From Roseateles aquatilis (lineage in GTDB: Bacteria; Pseudomonadota; Gammaproteobacteria; Burkholderiales; Burkholderiaceae_C): 64,000 nucleotides of DNA. The position numbers were made by a program, and so were the translations under genes. Of this stretch, positions 44,703 through 58,260 are shown piece after piece. The stretch covers positions 1 to 64,000 of the forward strand of contig NZ_NIOF01000007.1 in the NCBI RefSeq assembly GCF_002205645.1, read 5' to 3'. Within the stretch, counting starts at the first letter, position 1; each line of letters begins with the position of its first letter. The notes beneath the pieces were generated by a model. That model was not told the origin of the DNA. It worked only from the letters and a program-made list of their open reading frames with translations, and ran no database searches.

Positions 44703-45893
44703 ATGCACCAGCACGAGGAGGGTGCGGCAACCGGGGGTCTGACCGGCTGGCCGCAATCGGAATATCGCAAGCGCAAACTGGACATCCAGTTCACCGGCTC
44801 CGGCAGCGAGTACTTCCGCATCTGGATCGTCAACCTGCTGTTGACGATCGTCACCGCCGGCCTGTACTGGCCGTTCGCCAAGGCGCGGCGCATCCGCTAC
44901 TTCTACGCCAACACCCTCATCGACGGCCACGCGCTGGCCTTCCACGGCGACGCGTGGAAAATGTTCTGCGGCCACCTGCTGATGCTGGTGCTGATGGGCG
45001 CCTATTCGATGGCCGGCCGCATCTCGCTGTTCGCGGGCGCCGTCGCGTTCGTGCTGCTGTGCGTGCTGGGACCGGCGCTGTGGCGCGCGGGCCTGCAGTT
45101 CCGGCTTCGCAACACCAGCTGGCGCGGGCTGCGCTTCGGCTTCGACGGCGCGCTCGCCGGCGCCTATCTGCCGATGTTGCCGACGATGCTGATCGGGGCC
45201 GCGATCGTCGGCCTCCAACTGGTCTTCGGCCCGCCCTGGGTCGGCGCCAACGGCGCGCCCCGCATCGGCACCGAGGAGAAGGTGTTGATGGTCCTGCTGC
45301 TGCTCGCCGTCCTGGTGACGCCGTGGGTCTTCACCGAGCTCAAGCGCTATCAGCACACCGGCTACCGCATCGCCTCGCAGCATGCCCAGGTGCGGCTGAC
45401 CGCCGGCTCGGTCTACCTGCTGTGCCTGCGCGCGGCGGGCATGGGGTTGATCGGCCTGGTGCTGTTCATCGCGGTGTTCTTCTTCGGCATGCTGGTCGGC
45501 GGCTTCACCGGCGGCCTCTTCGGCAAGATCGTCGCGATCATCACGATCGCCTCCGGTTATCTGCTGATGTTCGCGGCCGTCGCCCCCTACGTCACCGCGC
45601 GATTCCAGAACCTGCTCTGGAACGCCACCTCGACCGAGGACCTGACCGTCACCAGCCAGTTGAACTTCGGCCCGCTGCTGAGCCTGTCGGCCAGGAACTG
45701 GCTGCTGACGGCGATCACGCTCGGCCTGTACCGGCCCTTCGCCGCGGTGGACATGGCGCGCATGCGCCTGGAAGCCGTCAGCCTGACGATGGACGGCGAT
45801 CCGGAGACCTGGGTGGCCGATCAGGACGCGACGCAGACCAGCGCCGTGGGCGAGTTCGCCGGCGACTTCTTCGGCATCGACATGGGGCTGTGA
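44703..45893 (+). CDS. DUF898 (YjgN-like) integral membrane protein
   Basis: A 396-residue polytopic inner-membrane protein of the DUF898/YjgN family, function unknown. Six or more membrane segments are visible. The family has an internal duplication marked here by TAGLYWPFAKARRIRYFY near residue 53 and ITLGLYRPFAAVDMARMR near residue 340. The start has the short hydrophilic lead MHQHEEGAATGG. The stop overlaps the ATG of the M48 peptidase gene (TGATG), a strong sign of coupled expression. Confidence 0.9.
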   Translation: MHQHEEGAATGGLTGWPQSEYRKRKLDIQFTGSGSEYFRIWIVNLLLTIVTAGLYWPFAKARRIRYFYANTLIDGHALAFHGDAWKMFCGHLLMLVLMGAYSMAGRISLFAGAVAFVLLCVLGPALWRAGLQFRLRNTSWRGLRFGFDGALAGAYLPMLPTMLIGAAIVGLQLVFGPPWVGANGAPRIGTEEKVLMVLLLLAVLVTPWVFTELKRYQHTGYRIASQHAQVRLTAGSVYLLCLRAAGMGLIGLVLFIAVFFFGMLVGGFTGGLFGKIVAIITIASGYLLMFAAVAPYVTARFQNLLWNATSTEDLTVTSQLNFGPLLSLSARNWLLTAITLGLYRPFAAVDMARMRLEAVSLTMDGDPETWVADQDATQTSAVGEFAGDFFGIDMGL

Positions 45894-46996
45894 TGGTGGC
45901 GCCCACGCTGCACGCGGACTACTTCGACGGTCGCAGCGCCCGCGCACGACCGGTCCGCCTGTGGCTGGAGCACGACCAGCTCGTCGTGCACGACCAGGAC
46001 CTCGACGGCGTCGAGCGGCGCTATCCGCTGCGTCGCGTGGTCTGGCCGGAACGCACGCGGCACGGCCAGCGTCAGGCGCAGTTGCCCGACGGCGGCGTGG
46101 TGACCGCGCGCGACACGGCCGCGTGGGACACCTGGGCCAGCGAGGCGACGCAGGGCCGAGGCCTGGGCTCCGGGCTGGCGATGCACTGGATCTCCAGCTG
46201 GCGCCGCACGCTGGTCGCGCTGCTGGCGGTCGTCGCCGTCGGCGTCGCGGCGTGGCGCTGGGGCGTGCCGATCGCCGCGGACGTGATCGCGCGCAATGTG
46301 CCGACGTCGATCGAGGACTCGATCGGCGACGAATCGCTGCAGCGGCTGGAATCGGCGCTGCTCAAGCCCAGCAAGTTGCCGGCCGCGGAGCAACAACTGT
46401 GGCGCGACCGCTTCGCGGCGATGGTGGCCAGCCAGCCGGGCGAGGCGACGCCCTACACGCTGCACTTCCGCGACACCGGCGGCCGGCTGGGCCCGAACGC
46501 CTTCGCGCTGCCCGGCGGCCACATCGTCGTCACCGACGAATTGCTGACGCTGCTGAAGGACCAGCCCGACGCGGTGCTCGGCGTCCTGGCGCATGAGCTC
46601 GGCCATGTCCGCGAGCACCATGGCCTGCGGCTCATGATGCGATTCAGCCTGGCGAGCGCGCTGGTGGGCGTGGCGATCGGCGACTTCTCCAGCCTGCTGG
46701 CCGGCGCGCCCGCGGTGCTGTTGAACGCCGGCTACTCCCGCGACTTCGAGCGCGCCGCCGACGCACAGGCCAAGCGCCTGCTGATCGCCAGCGGCCGGCC
46801 CCCGCGCGCGATGCTGGTGCTGTTCGAGCGGCTCGGAGAACGCCGCACGGAACGCGCCGCGAAGGCCAGGGCGGCGCAGACCGCGGACGGTGCGACCGCC
46901 ACCGACACCGCGCTCGACCGCGCCGGCGAGCTGCTGCAGATCGCCTTCAACTCGCACCCGGCCGATGAGGAACGGATGCGTTTCTTCGAGCGCTGA
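45893..46996 (+). CDS. M48-family zinc metallopeptidase, membrane-anchored
   Basis: A 367-residue protein. A cytoplasmic N-terminal part of about 100 residues (LWLEHDQLVVHDQDLDGVERRYPL) precedes one membrane segment (about 105-123, LVALLAVVAVGVAAWRWG). A peptidase domain follows with the zinc motif HELGH at 234-238 and the third ligand Glu in YSRDFERAAD. The catalytic domain is probably periplasmic, as in BepA/LoiP-type proteases that check outer-membrane proteins. It is coupled by a one-base overlap to the DUF898 membrane protein, suggesting a joint role in envelope quality control (inference). Confidence 0.92.
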   Translation: MVAPTLHADYFDGRSARARPVRLWLEHDQLVVHDQDLDGVERRYPLRRVVWPERTRHGQRQAQLPDGGVVTARDTAAWDTWASEATQGRGLGSGLAMHWISSWRRTLVALLAVVAVGVAAWRWGVPIAADVIARNVPTSIEDSIGDESLQRLESALLKPSKLPAAEQQLWRDRFAAMVASQPGEATPYTLHFRDTGGRLGPNAFALPGGHIVVTDELLTLLKDQPDAVLGVLAHELGHVREHHGLRLMMRFSLASALVGVAIGDFSSLLAGAPAVLLNAGYSRDFERAADAQAKRLLIASGRPPRAMLVLFERLGERRTERAAKARAAQTADGATATDTALDRAGELLQIAFNSHPADEERMRFFER

Positions 46997-47071
46997 TCGC
47001 GGCCAGCGGGCACCTCGCGTGCCCGGCCCTGCGCCTGGCCGGGACTTCCGTCCACCGCCGGCCCTGGCTCC

Positions 47072-47077
47072 TACACT
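47072..47077 (+). promoter_or_regulatory. predicted -10 box of the second GST gene
   Basis: TACACT in CTACACTCGCCG, 46 bases before the ATG at 47124. Confidence 0.35.
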
Positions 47078-47123
47078 CGCCGCTTCCTTCATCGCCCGCG
47101 CTCGCGGGCCAAGGACTCCAGCG

Positions 47124-47801
47124 ATGAGCGCCTCCCCGCAAGACCACGCCGGCTCGCCCGCCGACGGCTATGTCCTTTACGGCACGCAGGGCTCCGGCTC
47201 GGCGATCGTGGAGATCGGCCTGCAGCGCTGCGGCGCGCCGTTCCGCGTGGTGCACGCGTCGTCCTGGGAGGACCGCTCGGCGCAGGACGAGCTGCGCGCG
47301 CTCAATCCACTGATGCAGATCCCGACGCTGCGCACGCCCGAGGGCGCGGTGCTGACGGAGAGCGGCGCGATCCTGATGCATCTGGGCTTGCGTTTTCCGC
47401 AAGCGGGCCTGCTCGGAGACAACGATCCCCGGCGGGATCAGATCCTGCGCGGCCTGGTCTACATCGCCGCCAACTGCTACAGCTGCATCAGCGTCATCGA
47501 CTATCCGCGGCGCTACACGACCAGCGAGGATCAGGCGCAGCATCAGGCGATCGTGCTGGGCACGAAGTCCCGGCTGCATCGTCATTGGGAGCTTTTCGCG
47601 GACATGTTCCCGCCGTCGCCCTGGCTGAGCGGGGCGCAGCCCGGCGCGCTGGACCTGATGGCCGTCATCGTGTCGAAGTGGTCGGGCTCGCGCCCGCACC
47701 TGGAGCAGCACCGGCCCGAGTTCTTCGCGCTGCTCAAGCGCATCGAGGCGCTGCCCGAGGTCGCGGACGTGTGCGCGCGGCATTGGCCGCCGGCCCGCTG
47801 A
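47124..47801 (+). CDS. glutathione S-transferase family protein
   Basis: A 225-residue GST-like protein. After a 14-residue lead, the thioredoxin-fold domain begins YVLYGTQGSGSAIVEIGLQRCG, a Gly/Ser-rich active-site loop, with the cis-Pro segment LNPLMQIPTLRTPEG and TESGAILMHLGLRFP. The helical C-terminal domain has a Cys/Tyr-rich IAANCYSCISVIDYPRRY. It is not closely related by eye to the GST at 43852. Substrate unknown. A CATCGG microsatellite follows immediately after the stop. Confidence 0.9.
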   Translation: MSASPQDHAGSPADGYVLYGTQGSGSAIVEIGLQRCGAPFRVVHASSWEDRSAQDELRALNPLMQIPTLRTPEGAVLTESGAILMHLGLRFPQAGLLGDNDPRRDQILRGLVYIAANCYSCISVIDYPRRYTTSEDQAQHQAIVLGTKSRLHRHWELFADMFPPSPWLSGAQPGALDLMAVIVSKWSGSRPHLEQHRPEFFALLKRIEALPEVADVCARHWPPAR

Positions 47802-47831
47802 CATCGGCATCGGCATCGGCATCGGCATCGG
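47802..47831. repeat. hexanucleotide microsatellite (CATCGG)5
   Basis: Five exact copies of CATCGG directly after the GST stop codon and before the convergent GNAT gene. It lies outside both reading frames, so slippage would not alter either protein. Confidence 0.9.
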
Positions 47832-47897
47832 CTTCGATCAGCGCAGGCATCGGCCGCAGGCCGACGTGTGGGGAATCCCTGGCGGATCCCGAGGGGC

Positions 47898-48407
47898 TCA
47901 AGCCGCCTGATATCGCGGCAGCAGCCGCACGTGCGTGTAACGGGCCGGGCGCTCCACCGGCTCGCTCTGCAGGTCCACCGGCGCGAAACCGCAGCGCGTC
48001 CAGAACGCGGCCGATCCAGCGCTTTCGCAATTGACATGCAGGCGGCTGAAATGCCCTTGCGCGCTCGCCAGCACCGCGTTCACCAGCCGGTGTGCCAGCC
48101 CATGCGCGCGCCAGTCGGGATGAACGTAGAAGCGCCGCATGCGGCCAGTGCCCGGACGACCGGGAGGCGGCTCGACGTTGAGCCCGCCCACGGCGATCAC
48201 CAGGCCACGCGCGTCGAACCAGGCCCACAGCGATTCGCCAGGCTGCTCATAGCGGTTGGCGCCGCTGCGCCATTCGTCCATCAGCCGGCGCAGCATGTGC
48301 CAGCCCTCGGCCTCGCTGGCCGCCAGCAGCGGCGCCCAAGCCAGGGGATCGATCTGATGCACGCGGATCAGGCGCGGTGCGACGCCATCGGAAGCCAGGA
48401 GATCCAT
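47898..48407 (-). CDS. GNAT-family N-acetyltransferase
   Basis: A 169-residue single-domain acetyltransferase. The acetyl-CoA loop region is RRFYVHPDWRAHGLAHRLVNAVLASA (motif A), preceded by the strand LVIAVGGLNVE. The tail has LHVNCESAGSAAFWTRCGFAPVD, a typical motif B. Acceptor unknown. It begins near a 20-bp tandem repeat array about 190 bases upstream, which could contain regulatory sites. Confidence 0.88.
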   Translation of the reverse strand: MDLLASDGVAPRLIRVHQIDPLAWAPLLAASEAEGWHMLRRLMDEWRSGANRYEQPGESLWAWFDARGLVIAVGGLNVEPPPGRPGTGRMRRFYVHPDWRAHGLAHRLVNAVLASAQGHFSRLHVNCESAGSAAFWTRCGFAPVDLQSEPVERPARYTHVRLLPRYQAA

Positions 48408-48795
48408 CGAACGAAGCGGTAACCAAACGTCAACCGAGCGGAAAAAAACGGATTAAGCAGCAAGCCCATCGCGCCCTGCATCAGGGACAACCCGGCTGGC
48501 CTTTGCTCCCTTTGACGCCGCTGGTTCCACCTGCCTTCTGTCCGGATCCGCATGGGAGAAAGATTCTCCCGGCTGCGCCACGAAAGCCCTTCCCCCCATA
48601 CACCGACATGTCGGCGCACCTCATCGACTCATCGGACGCATCGCCGAGACATCGGGCACCTCATCGATCTATCGGACGTGTCGCCGACATATCGCGCACG
48701 TCATCGACGTGCCGGGCGCTTCATCGGCATGTCGGACGCCTCACCGATACGTCGGCGTGTGTCCTCGGTTCCTTTCACGCGGTGGAGGGAGAAGC
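48408..48795. other. intergenic region holding a 20-bp tandem repeat array
   Basis: A 388-base gap between the GNAT start and the end of the deacetylase-caspase gene. The middle (48597-48756) is eight imperfect 20-bp repeats; the rest shows no gene. A plus-strand ORF through the repeats only reflects the repeat and was not called. Confidence 0.6.
48597..48756. repeat. eight imperfect 20-bp tandem repeats
   Basis: Units begin at 48597 and then every 20 bases, with exact spacing and no indels. The shared core is TCATCGAnnnnTCGG, several units approaching the palindrome CCGACATGTCGG. Alternate units are more alike (for example at 48617 and 48657), giving a 40-bp higher-order period. There are no spacers, so it is not a CRISPR array. 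It could be a protein-binding array or a relic of duplication. Confidence 0.85.
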
Positions 48796-53201
<4,406 letters not shown>

Positions 53202-53225
53202 GGATCCTTCCGCCTCCCTCACGAT

Positions 53226-53254
53226 GATCGGGCCCTCGCGGGCCCGATCCTTTT
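53226..53254 (+). terminator. intrinsic terminator of purB
   Basis: GATCGGGCCC and GGGCCCGATC form a perfect 10-bp stem with loop TCGC, followed by CTTTT. Confidence 0.88.
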
Positions 53255-53297
53255 GGTGCTGCTTGTGGATGAGCGCCCGCCGCATCGGTCATGCGAC

Positions 53298-53328
53298 GAA
53301 AAAAGGCAGTGCATTGCTGCACTGCCTT
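53298..53328 (-). terminator. intrinsic terminator of the outer-membrane barrel gene
   Basis: AAGGCAGTGCA and TGCACTGCCTT form an 11-bp stem with a four-base loop; on the minus strand a T run (TTTTTTCG) follows. It lies about 77 bases after the stop of the gene at 53405. Confidence 0.88.
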
Positions 53329-53404
53329 GTCGCTTTCCGGTATTCGGGAGTTGGGGGATGTCGCGTAGGAGCTGCCCGGAAAGCGCCGATGCCGGGTCAG
53401 GACA

Positions 53405-53980
53405 TCAGAACTGGTAAGCCAGGCCCAGGCCGACGCGGTCCAGCTTCTTGTCGAAGCCGTTGGCGCTGGGCATGTTGTTGAAGCGGGTGGCCTCGGCGCG
53501 AAGCGTGACGTTCTTGGTCAGCGCGTAGTCGACGCCCACGCCCATCTTCAGGCCGGTCTTGTGCGTGTCGCTCAGGCCGCCGTCGAAGTTGCGCTCGGCG
53601 TAGGCCAGGCCGACCTTGCCGTAGACGCCGAACTTGTCGCTCAGCGGGGCGCGGGCGATGCCGTCCAGCGAGTAGACCTTGTTCTTGGCGCTCACGCCGT
53701 TGAAGTTGGCCTTGCCCAGGTCGGTGTAGGCGGCTTCCACGGCGAAGTTCTCATTGAACTTGTAGCCGCCGAAGATGCTGTAGCTGTCCGTGGTGCGCTT
53801 TTGCGAATTGCCGTCCACGCGCTGCGTCGACTTGGCCACGTCACCACCGATGTAATACGGCGTCTGCGCATCGGCGCGCGCCAGACCCGAGCCCAGGGTC
53901 AGCGCCAGCGCCGCGGCGGCCAGCAGGCCAGCCTTCTTGCCGTTGATCGAGGTGCGGGTGTTGTTGTTGTAGCGGTTCAT
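53405..53980 (-). CDS. outer-membrane beta-barrel protein (OmpA-like/OMP_b-brl type)
   Basis: A 191-residue small barrel. The signal peptide (KKAGLLAAAALALTLGSGLARA, to about residue 36) is followed by alternating strands: YYIGGDVAKS, SYSIFGGYKFNENFAVEAAYTDLG, FGVYGKVGLAYAER and GLKMGVGVDYALTKNVTLRAEA. The C-terminus LGLAYQF is the aromatic end used by BAM. Eight strands are likely. Function unknown; such proteins are often called porin family. An AAGGAG precedes the ATG. It is monocistronic with its own terminator. Confidence 0.9.
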   Translation of the reverse strand: MNRYNNNTRTSINGKKAGLLAAAALALTLGSGLARADAQTPYYIGGDVAKSTQRVDGNSQKRTTDSYSIFGGYKFNENFAVEAAYTDLGKANFNGVSAKNKVYSLDGIARAPLSDKFGVYGKVGLAYAERNFDGGLSDTHKTGLKMGVGVDYALTKNVTLRAEATRFNNMPSANGFDKKLDRVGLGLAYQF

Positions 53981-54353
53981 TCGAAACTCCTTCAGAGCTG
54001 TTGATCGATGTCGTCCGTGGGCTCAGGGCTCGTTCGACATGGGGCTCATTGTGGAAATTCGACGCCGCCGCGTCTGTGGCGCGAGTTGGGGCCTTGTGTG
54101 ACGGTTGATGACAGCCGGGGGCGGGGCGCTTGACGGTGCTTCACGTGGGGCCGAGCGCCTGCCCGCATCACAGCTCGCCTATTTTCGAAAGACCTGCACA
54201 AGTCAAAACGCCAATAGTCAGGGTCATAGGCGAGAGTCCTGCGTTCGGCCACGATAGCTCCGTCCATGCCGCCGATGTCGAACGAGCGGGTGGGGCACTC
54301 GGCCTATGCTCCCGCACTGAGCCCTGCAGCCTTCACCCGCCCTTCATCGCGCC
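53981..54353. other. intergenic region between OMP gene and toxin-antitoxin module
   Basis: A 373-base gap with no supported gene. It contains a 13-base exact inverted repeat (GCTCGTTCGACAT at 54028-54040 and its complement at 54275-54287). The enclosed stretch has an AT-richer centre near 54175-54225. It must hold the promoters of the divergent OMP gene and TA operon, but I could not place them. Confidence 0.5.
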
Positions 54354-54818
54354 ATGGACACCACCGGATCTCCGCCAACACCCATCGACGAACCCACGCT
54401 GCGCGCATGGGCCGCTTCGGGCAAAACGCTGCGAGCCGAAGCCGTGGCCCATGGACGCGTCTGGCATCTGTGGCTGCTGCGAGCGGACCGCAGCTACCGC
54501 TTGACATCGCCGAATGGTGCGCCGCGCATGTTCCGGACACTCGAAACCCTCGCGAGACGTCTTCTGGAGCTGAACATCGTGGATCTCAACGTCATTCATT
54601 CACCATCCACCGACCGGGTCGCATTCAGGCGAACGCCGATCGAACCCTCACAAGCGGACGACTTCGATCAAGCGGCTTGGGACGCATGGTTCAAGGAACA
54701 GATTCTTCTGTCTCTCAGGGACAAAAGGCCTGGCACGGACTATCGGCAGGTCTGGCAGGAGACGCGCGACAGGATCCGTAGCGCTGGGGGACGTCATGTC
54801 CGCCCAAAGAAGCCTTGA
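54354..54818 (+). CDS. putative antitoxin of a ParE-type module, with extra N-terminal domain
   Basis: A 154-residue protein whose stop lies inside the next gene, a ParE/RelE toxin, by 23 bases. The C-terminal 50 residues (DDFDQAAWDAWFKEQILLSLRDKRPGTDY with a following basic helix) match the toxin-neutralising helix pattern of PaaA/ParD-like antitoxins. The first 90 residues form an additional alpha/beta region (VWHLWLLRADRSYRLTS, RMFRTLETLARRLLELNI) I cannot name; it may bind DNA or a cofactor. It is lower in GC than neighbouring core genes. Function as antitoxin is inferred from position and the C-terminal helix. Confidence 0.7.
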   Translation: MDTTGSPPTPIDEPTLRAWAASGKTLRAEAVAHGRVWHLWLLRADRSYRLTSPNGAPRMFRTLETLARRLLELNIVDLNVIHSPSTDRVAFRRTPIEPSQADDFDQAAWDAWFKEQILLSLRDKRPGTDYRQVWQETRDRIRSAGGRHVRPKKP

Positions 54819-55119
54819 ATGGAGTCCCCGGGCGCTAGCTGTCTACGACAGGTTCATTGATGAACTCTCGACCGCGAACCCGATCGCAGCCGAGGAGTTC
54901 AACGATGAAGTCTTCGAACGGCTATCCATGGTCTTGACCTTTCCGAACCTCTATCGCGAATCGAGTCGTGTTGCAGGTGTCAGAGAGATGGTCGTTCGAC
55001 CGAACTACTTCATCGTCTACCGATTGACACGCACCAAAGTTCGCATACTCAACTTCGAGCACACGCGTCGGAATTGGCCGAAACCGCCCCGGCCATCTAC
55101 TGTCCGACGACGGAAATGA
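54796..55119 (+). CDS. RelE/ParE family toxin
   Basis: A 107-residue toxin of the ParE/RelE superfamily. Seen: SLEWSPRALAVYDRFIDELSTANP, ERLSMVLTFPNLYRES, VREMVVRPNYFIVYRL and VRILNFEHTRRNWP, the four-strand core and C-terminal Arg/Trp of ParE-like proteins. ParE members poison DNA gyrase and RelE members cut mRNA; the FIVYRL-to-HTRRNWP spacing is nearer to ParE. It overlaps the antitoxin gene upstream by 23 bases. No plasmid or phage genes are nearby, so this is a solitary chromosomal module. Confidence 0.88.
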   Translation: MSAQRSLEWSPRALAVYDRFIDELSTANPIAAEEFNDEVFERLSMVLTFPNLYRESSRVAGVREMVVRPNYFIVYRLTRTKVRILNFEHTRRNWPKPPRPSTVRRRK

Positions 55120-55254
55120 AATGCGGGTGACCCGTCGGACCGCCATCCCGAATGGCTTTCAGGATGCTTTGCCAGGCGCTTGGCGGTTTCACTTGGCTCG
55201 GCGGCTCAAACACCTGCTTTCGCAGGCGCTATGGGCGCTCCAACCGAGTCCTTC

Positions 55255-56564
<1,310 letters not shown>

Positions 56565-56565
<1 letters not shown>

Positions 56566-57275
56566 CAGTCGATCGCGAACAGATAACCCTGCCCGCGGAC
56601 CGTCTTGATGCGCGTGGGCGACTGGGCGTCGTCGCCGATCTTTTTACGCAGCCGCGAGATGCGCGCGTCGATGGCGCGGTCCAGCCCGTCGAACTCCAGC
56701 CCGCGCAGGCCCTGCATGATGTCGTCGCGGCTGACGACCTGCCCGGCGCGATGCGCCAGGTAGTTCAGCAGCTCGTACTCCGCCGTCGTCAGCGGCACCG
56801 GCTCGCCGTTCACGCGCAGCTCGCGCGACTGCGGCAGCAGCGTCAACGGGCCGAAGTGCAGCGCCTCGCCGACCGGCTGCGCGACCGGCAGCGCGTCGCG
56901 TCGCAGCAGCGCCTTGAGCCGCGCCAGCAGCACGCGCGGCGCGACCGGCTTGGTGATGTAGTCGTCGGCGCCGCCTTCCAGACCGAGCACCTGGTCGATG
57001 TCGTCATCGCGCGCCGTCAGCATGACGATGCGGCCGGCGAAGTCCCGGCGCGTGTCGCGCAGCACGTCGAAACCGTCCTTGCCCGGCAGGTGGCCGTCCA
57101 GCAGCACGAGGTCGAAGGACTCCTGCCGCATCAGCGCCTCGCCCGCCAGGCCATCGCCGCACACCGTCACCACGTATTGCGCCTTGCGCAGCGCCTCCGC
57201 GACGAGTTGCGCCAGGCGCTCGTCGTCCTCGATCAACAGGATGCGCGCCGTGGCGGGCTGTGCGGGAATCTCCAT
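56565..57275 (-). CDS. OmpR-family response regulator (RstA-like)
   Basis: A 236-residue regulator. The receiver domain has LIEDDERL, phospho-acceptor Asp60 in DLVLLDGHLPGKDG and switch Lys in DYITKPV. The C-terminal winged helix (about 135-235) has LTTAEYELLNYLAHRAGQVVSRDDIMQ and the closing RIKTVRGQGYLF. Start at MEIPAQPATA; an ATG four codons earlier is possible. It is the first gene of the two-component operon and overlaps the kinase gene by one base. Targets unknown. Confidence 0.93.
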
Positions 57276-57371
57276 GGCCGTGAGCATAGGCGAGGCGGTC
57301 CGCGCCTGCCTTCAGCCACGCTTAAGGGCGAAGCGGCGCGGGCCTGGCCCGCGCGGCGGAGCCGGCACCGC

Positions 57372-58142
57372 TCAGGCGCGGTCCGTCGGCACGTCCAGGC
57401 GCCAGCCGGCGGGCGTACGCACCGCCCGCAGCGACCCGTCCTCCGCCAGCGGCGCCCAACGCGCCGCCAGGTGATCCAGCGCCGCGGGCGTCATGTCGGT
57501 ACGGCTGGCCATCACGCGCTCGATCGTCTCGGGCGTCAGGCAGGCCGGCAGCGCCGGGCGCGCCGGCCCTTGCAGCGCCGCCCGCCAGCGGAAACGCAAG
57601 GCCGCGATCTCTTCCGCGTCCGAGCGCCGCACCGGGTCGTGCCAGCTGTAGACCTGCGACGGCGTGTCGTGGGCCTCGGTCTGCCGCACGCCCTCGTCGG
57701 TCATGCCGATGGCCAGCAGCACGCGACCGGAGGCGTGGTTCTCCGGCGCCGTCGTGCCCATCAGGTCGCGTTGGCCCAGCACCTGCCGGCAGTAGTCGAA
57801 GGTGCCGGCCGCCGCTTCCCGCGCATAGCCGTGACCCCAGAAACGCGCGGGAAAGCCGTAGCCGATGTCCGGATGCGGCAAGCCGTCGCGCTTGATCACG
57901 CCGGCCAGGCCGATCAGTTCGCCGTCCTCCAGCCGCTCGACGGCCCAGAAGCCATAACCCAGCAGCCAGTAACGCGCTTCCAGCCGCTCGCGGATCCACA
58001 CGGCCGCCTGCTCGTCGGTGCGCACCTGCGCGTCGTAGATGTTCTCGATCCAGGCCGGCTCGTTGAGCAGACCGCGCACGAAGGGCGCGTCCGCGGGACC
58101 GAACCAGCGCAGGCGCAGCCGCGCCGTTCTCAGGACTTCCAT
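57372..58142 (-). CDS. GNAT-family N-acetyltransferase (RimJ-like) with C-terminal extension
   Basis: A 256-residue protein. The first 175 residues are an RimJ/RimL-type acetyltransferase: MEVLRTARLRLRWFGPADAPFV, GLAGVIKRDGLPHPDIGYGFPARFWGHGYAREAA and ENHASGRVLLAIGM. The last 70 residues (TPETIERVMASRTDMTPAALDHLAARW) are an extra helical region not usual for the family. Acceptor unknown. The start at 58142 is the family start. It is divergent from pyrF across 118 bases. Confidence 0.9.
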   Translation of the reverse strand: MEVLRTARLRLRWFGPADAPFVRGLLNEPAWIENIYDAQVRTDEQAAVWIRERLEARYWLLGYGFWAVERLEDGELIGLAGVIKRDGLPHPDIGYGFPARFWGHGYAREAAAGTFDYCRQVLGQRDLMGTTAPENHASGRVLLAIGMTDEGVRQTEAHDTPSQVYSWHDPVRRSDAEEIAALRFRWRAALQGPARPALPACLTPETIERVMASRTDMTPAALDHLAARWAPLAEDGSLRAVRTPAGWRLDVPTDRA

Positions 58143-58221
58143 GCCGCCTCCCCGCGGTATGCCGCCCGCTGGCCCGATGCCCGCCATGCCGGGCCGGCCA
58201 GGCCGGCCGAGCAAAAGCGGG

Positions 58222-58227
58222 ACAATA
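58222..58227 (+). promoter_or_regulatory. predicted -10 box of pyrF
   Basis: GACAAT in GGGACAATACCGC, 33 bases before the pyrF ATG. Confidence 0.35.
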
Positions 58228-58260
58228 CCGCACCCCCAGAACGCCCCATCCGGACCCTCC

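Noticed and set aside
48597-48756. CRISPR array or coding repeat protein
   Set aside because: No spacers, and the 20-bp unit is not a multiple of three, so no stable repeat peptide results.
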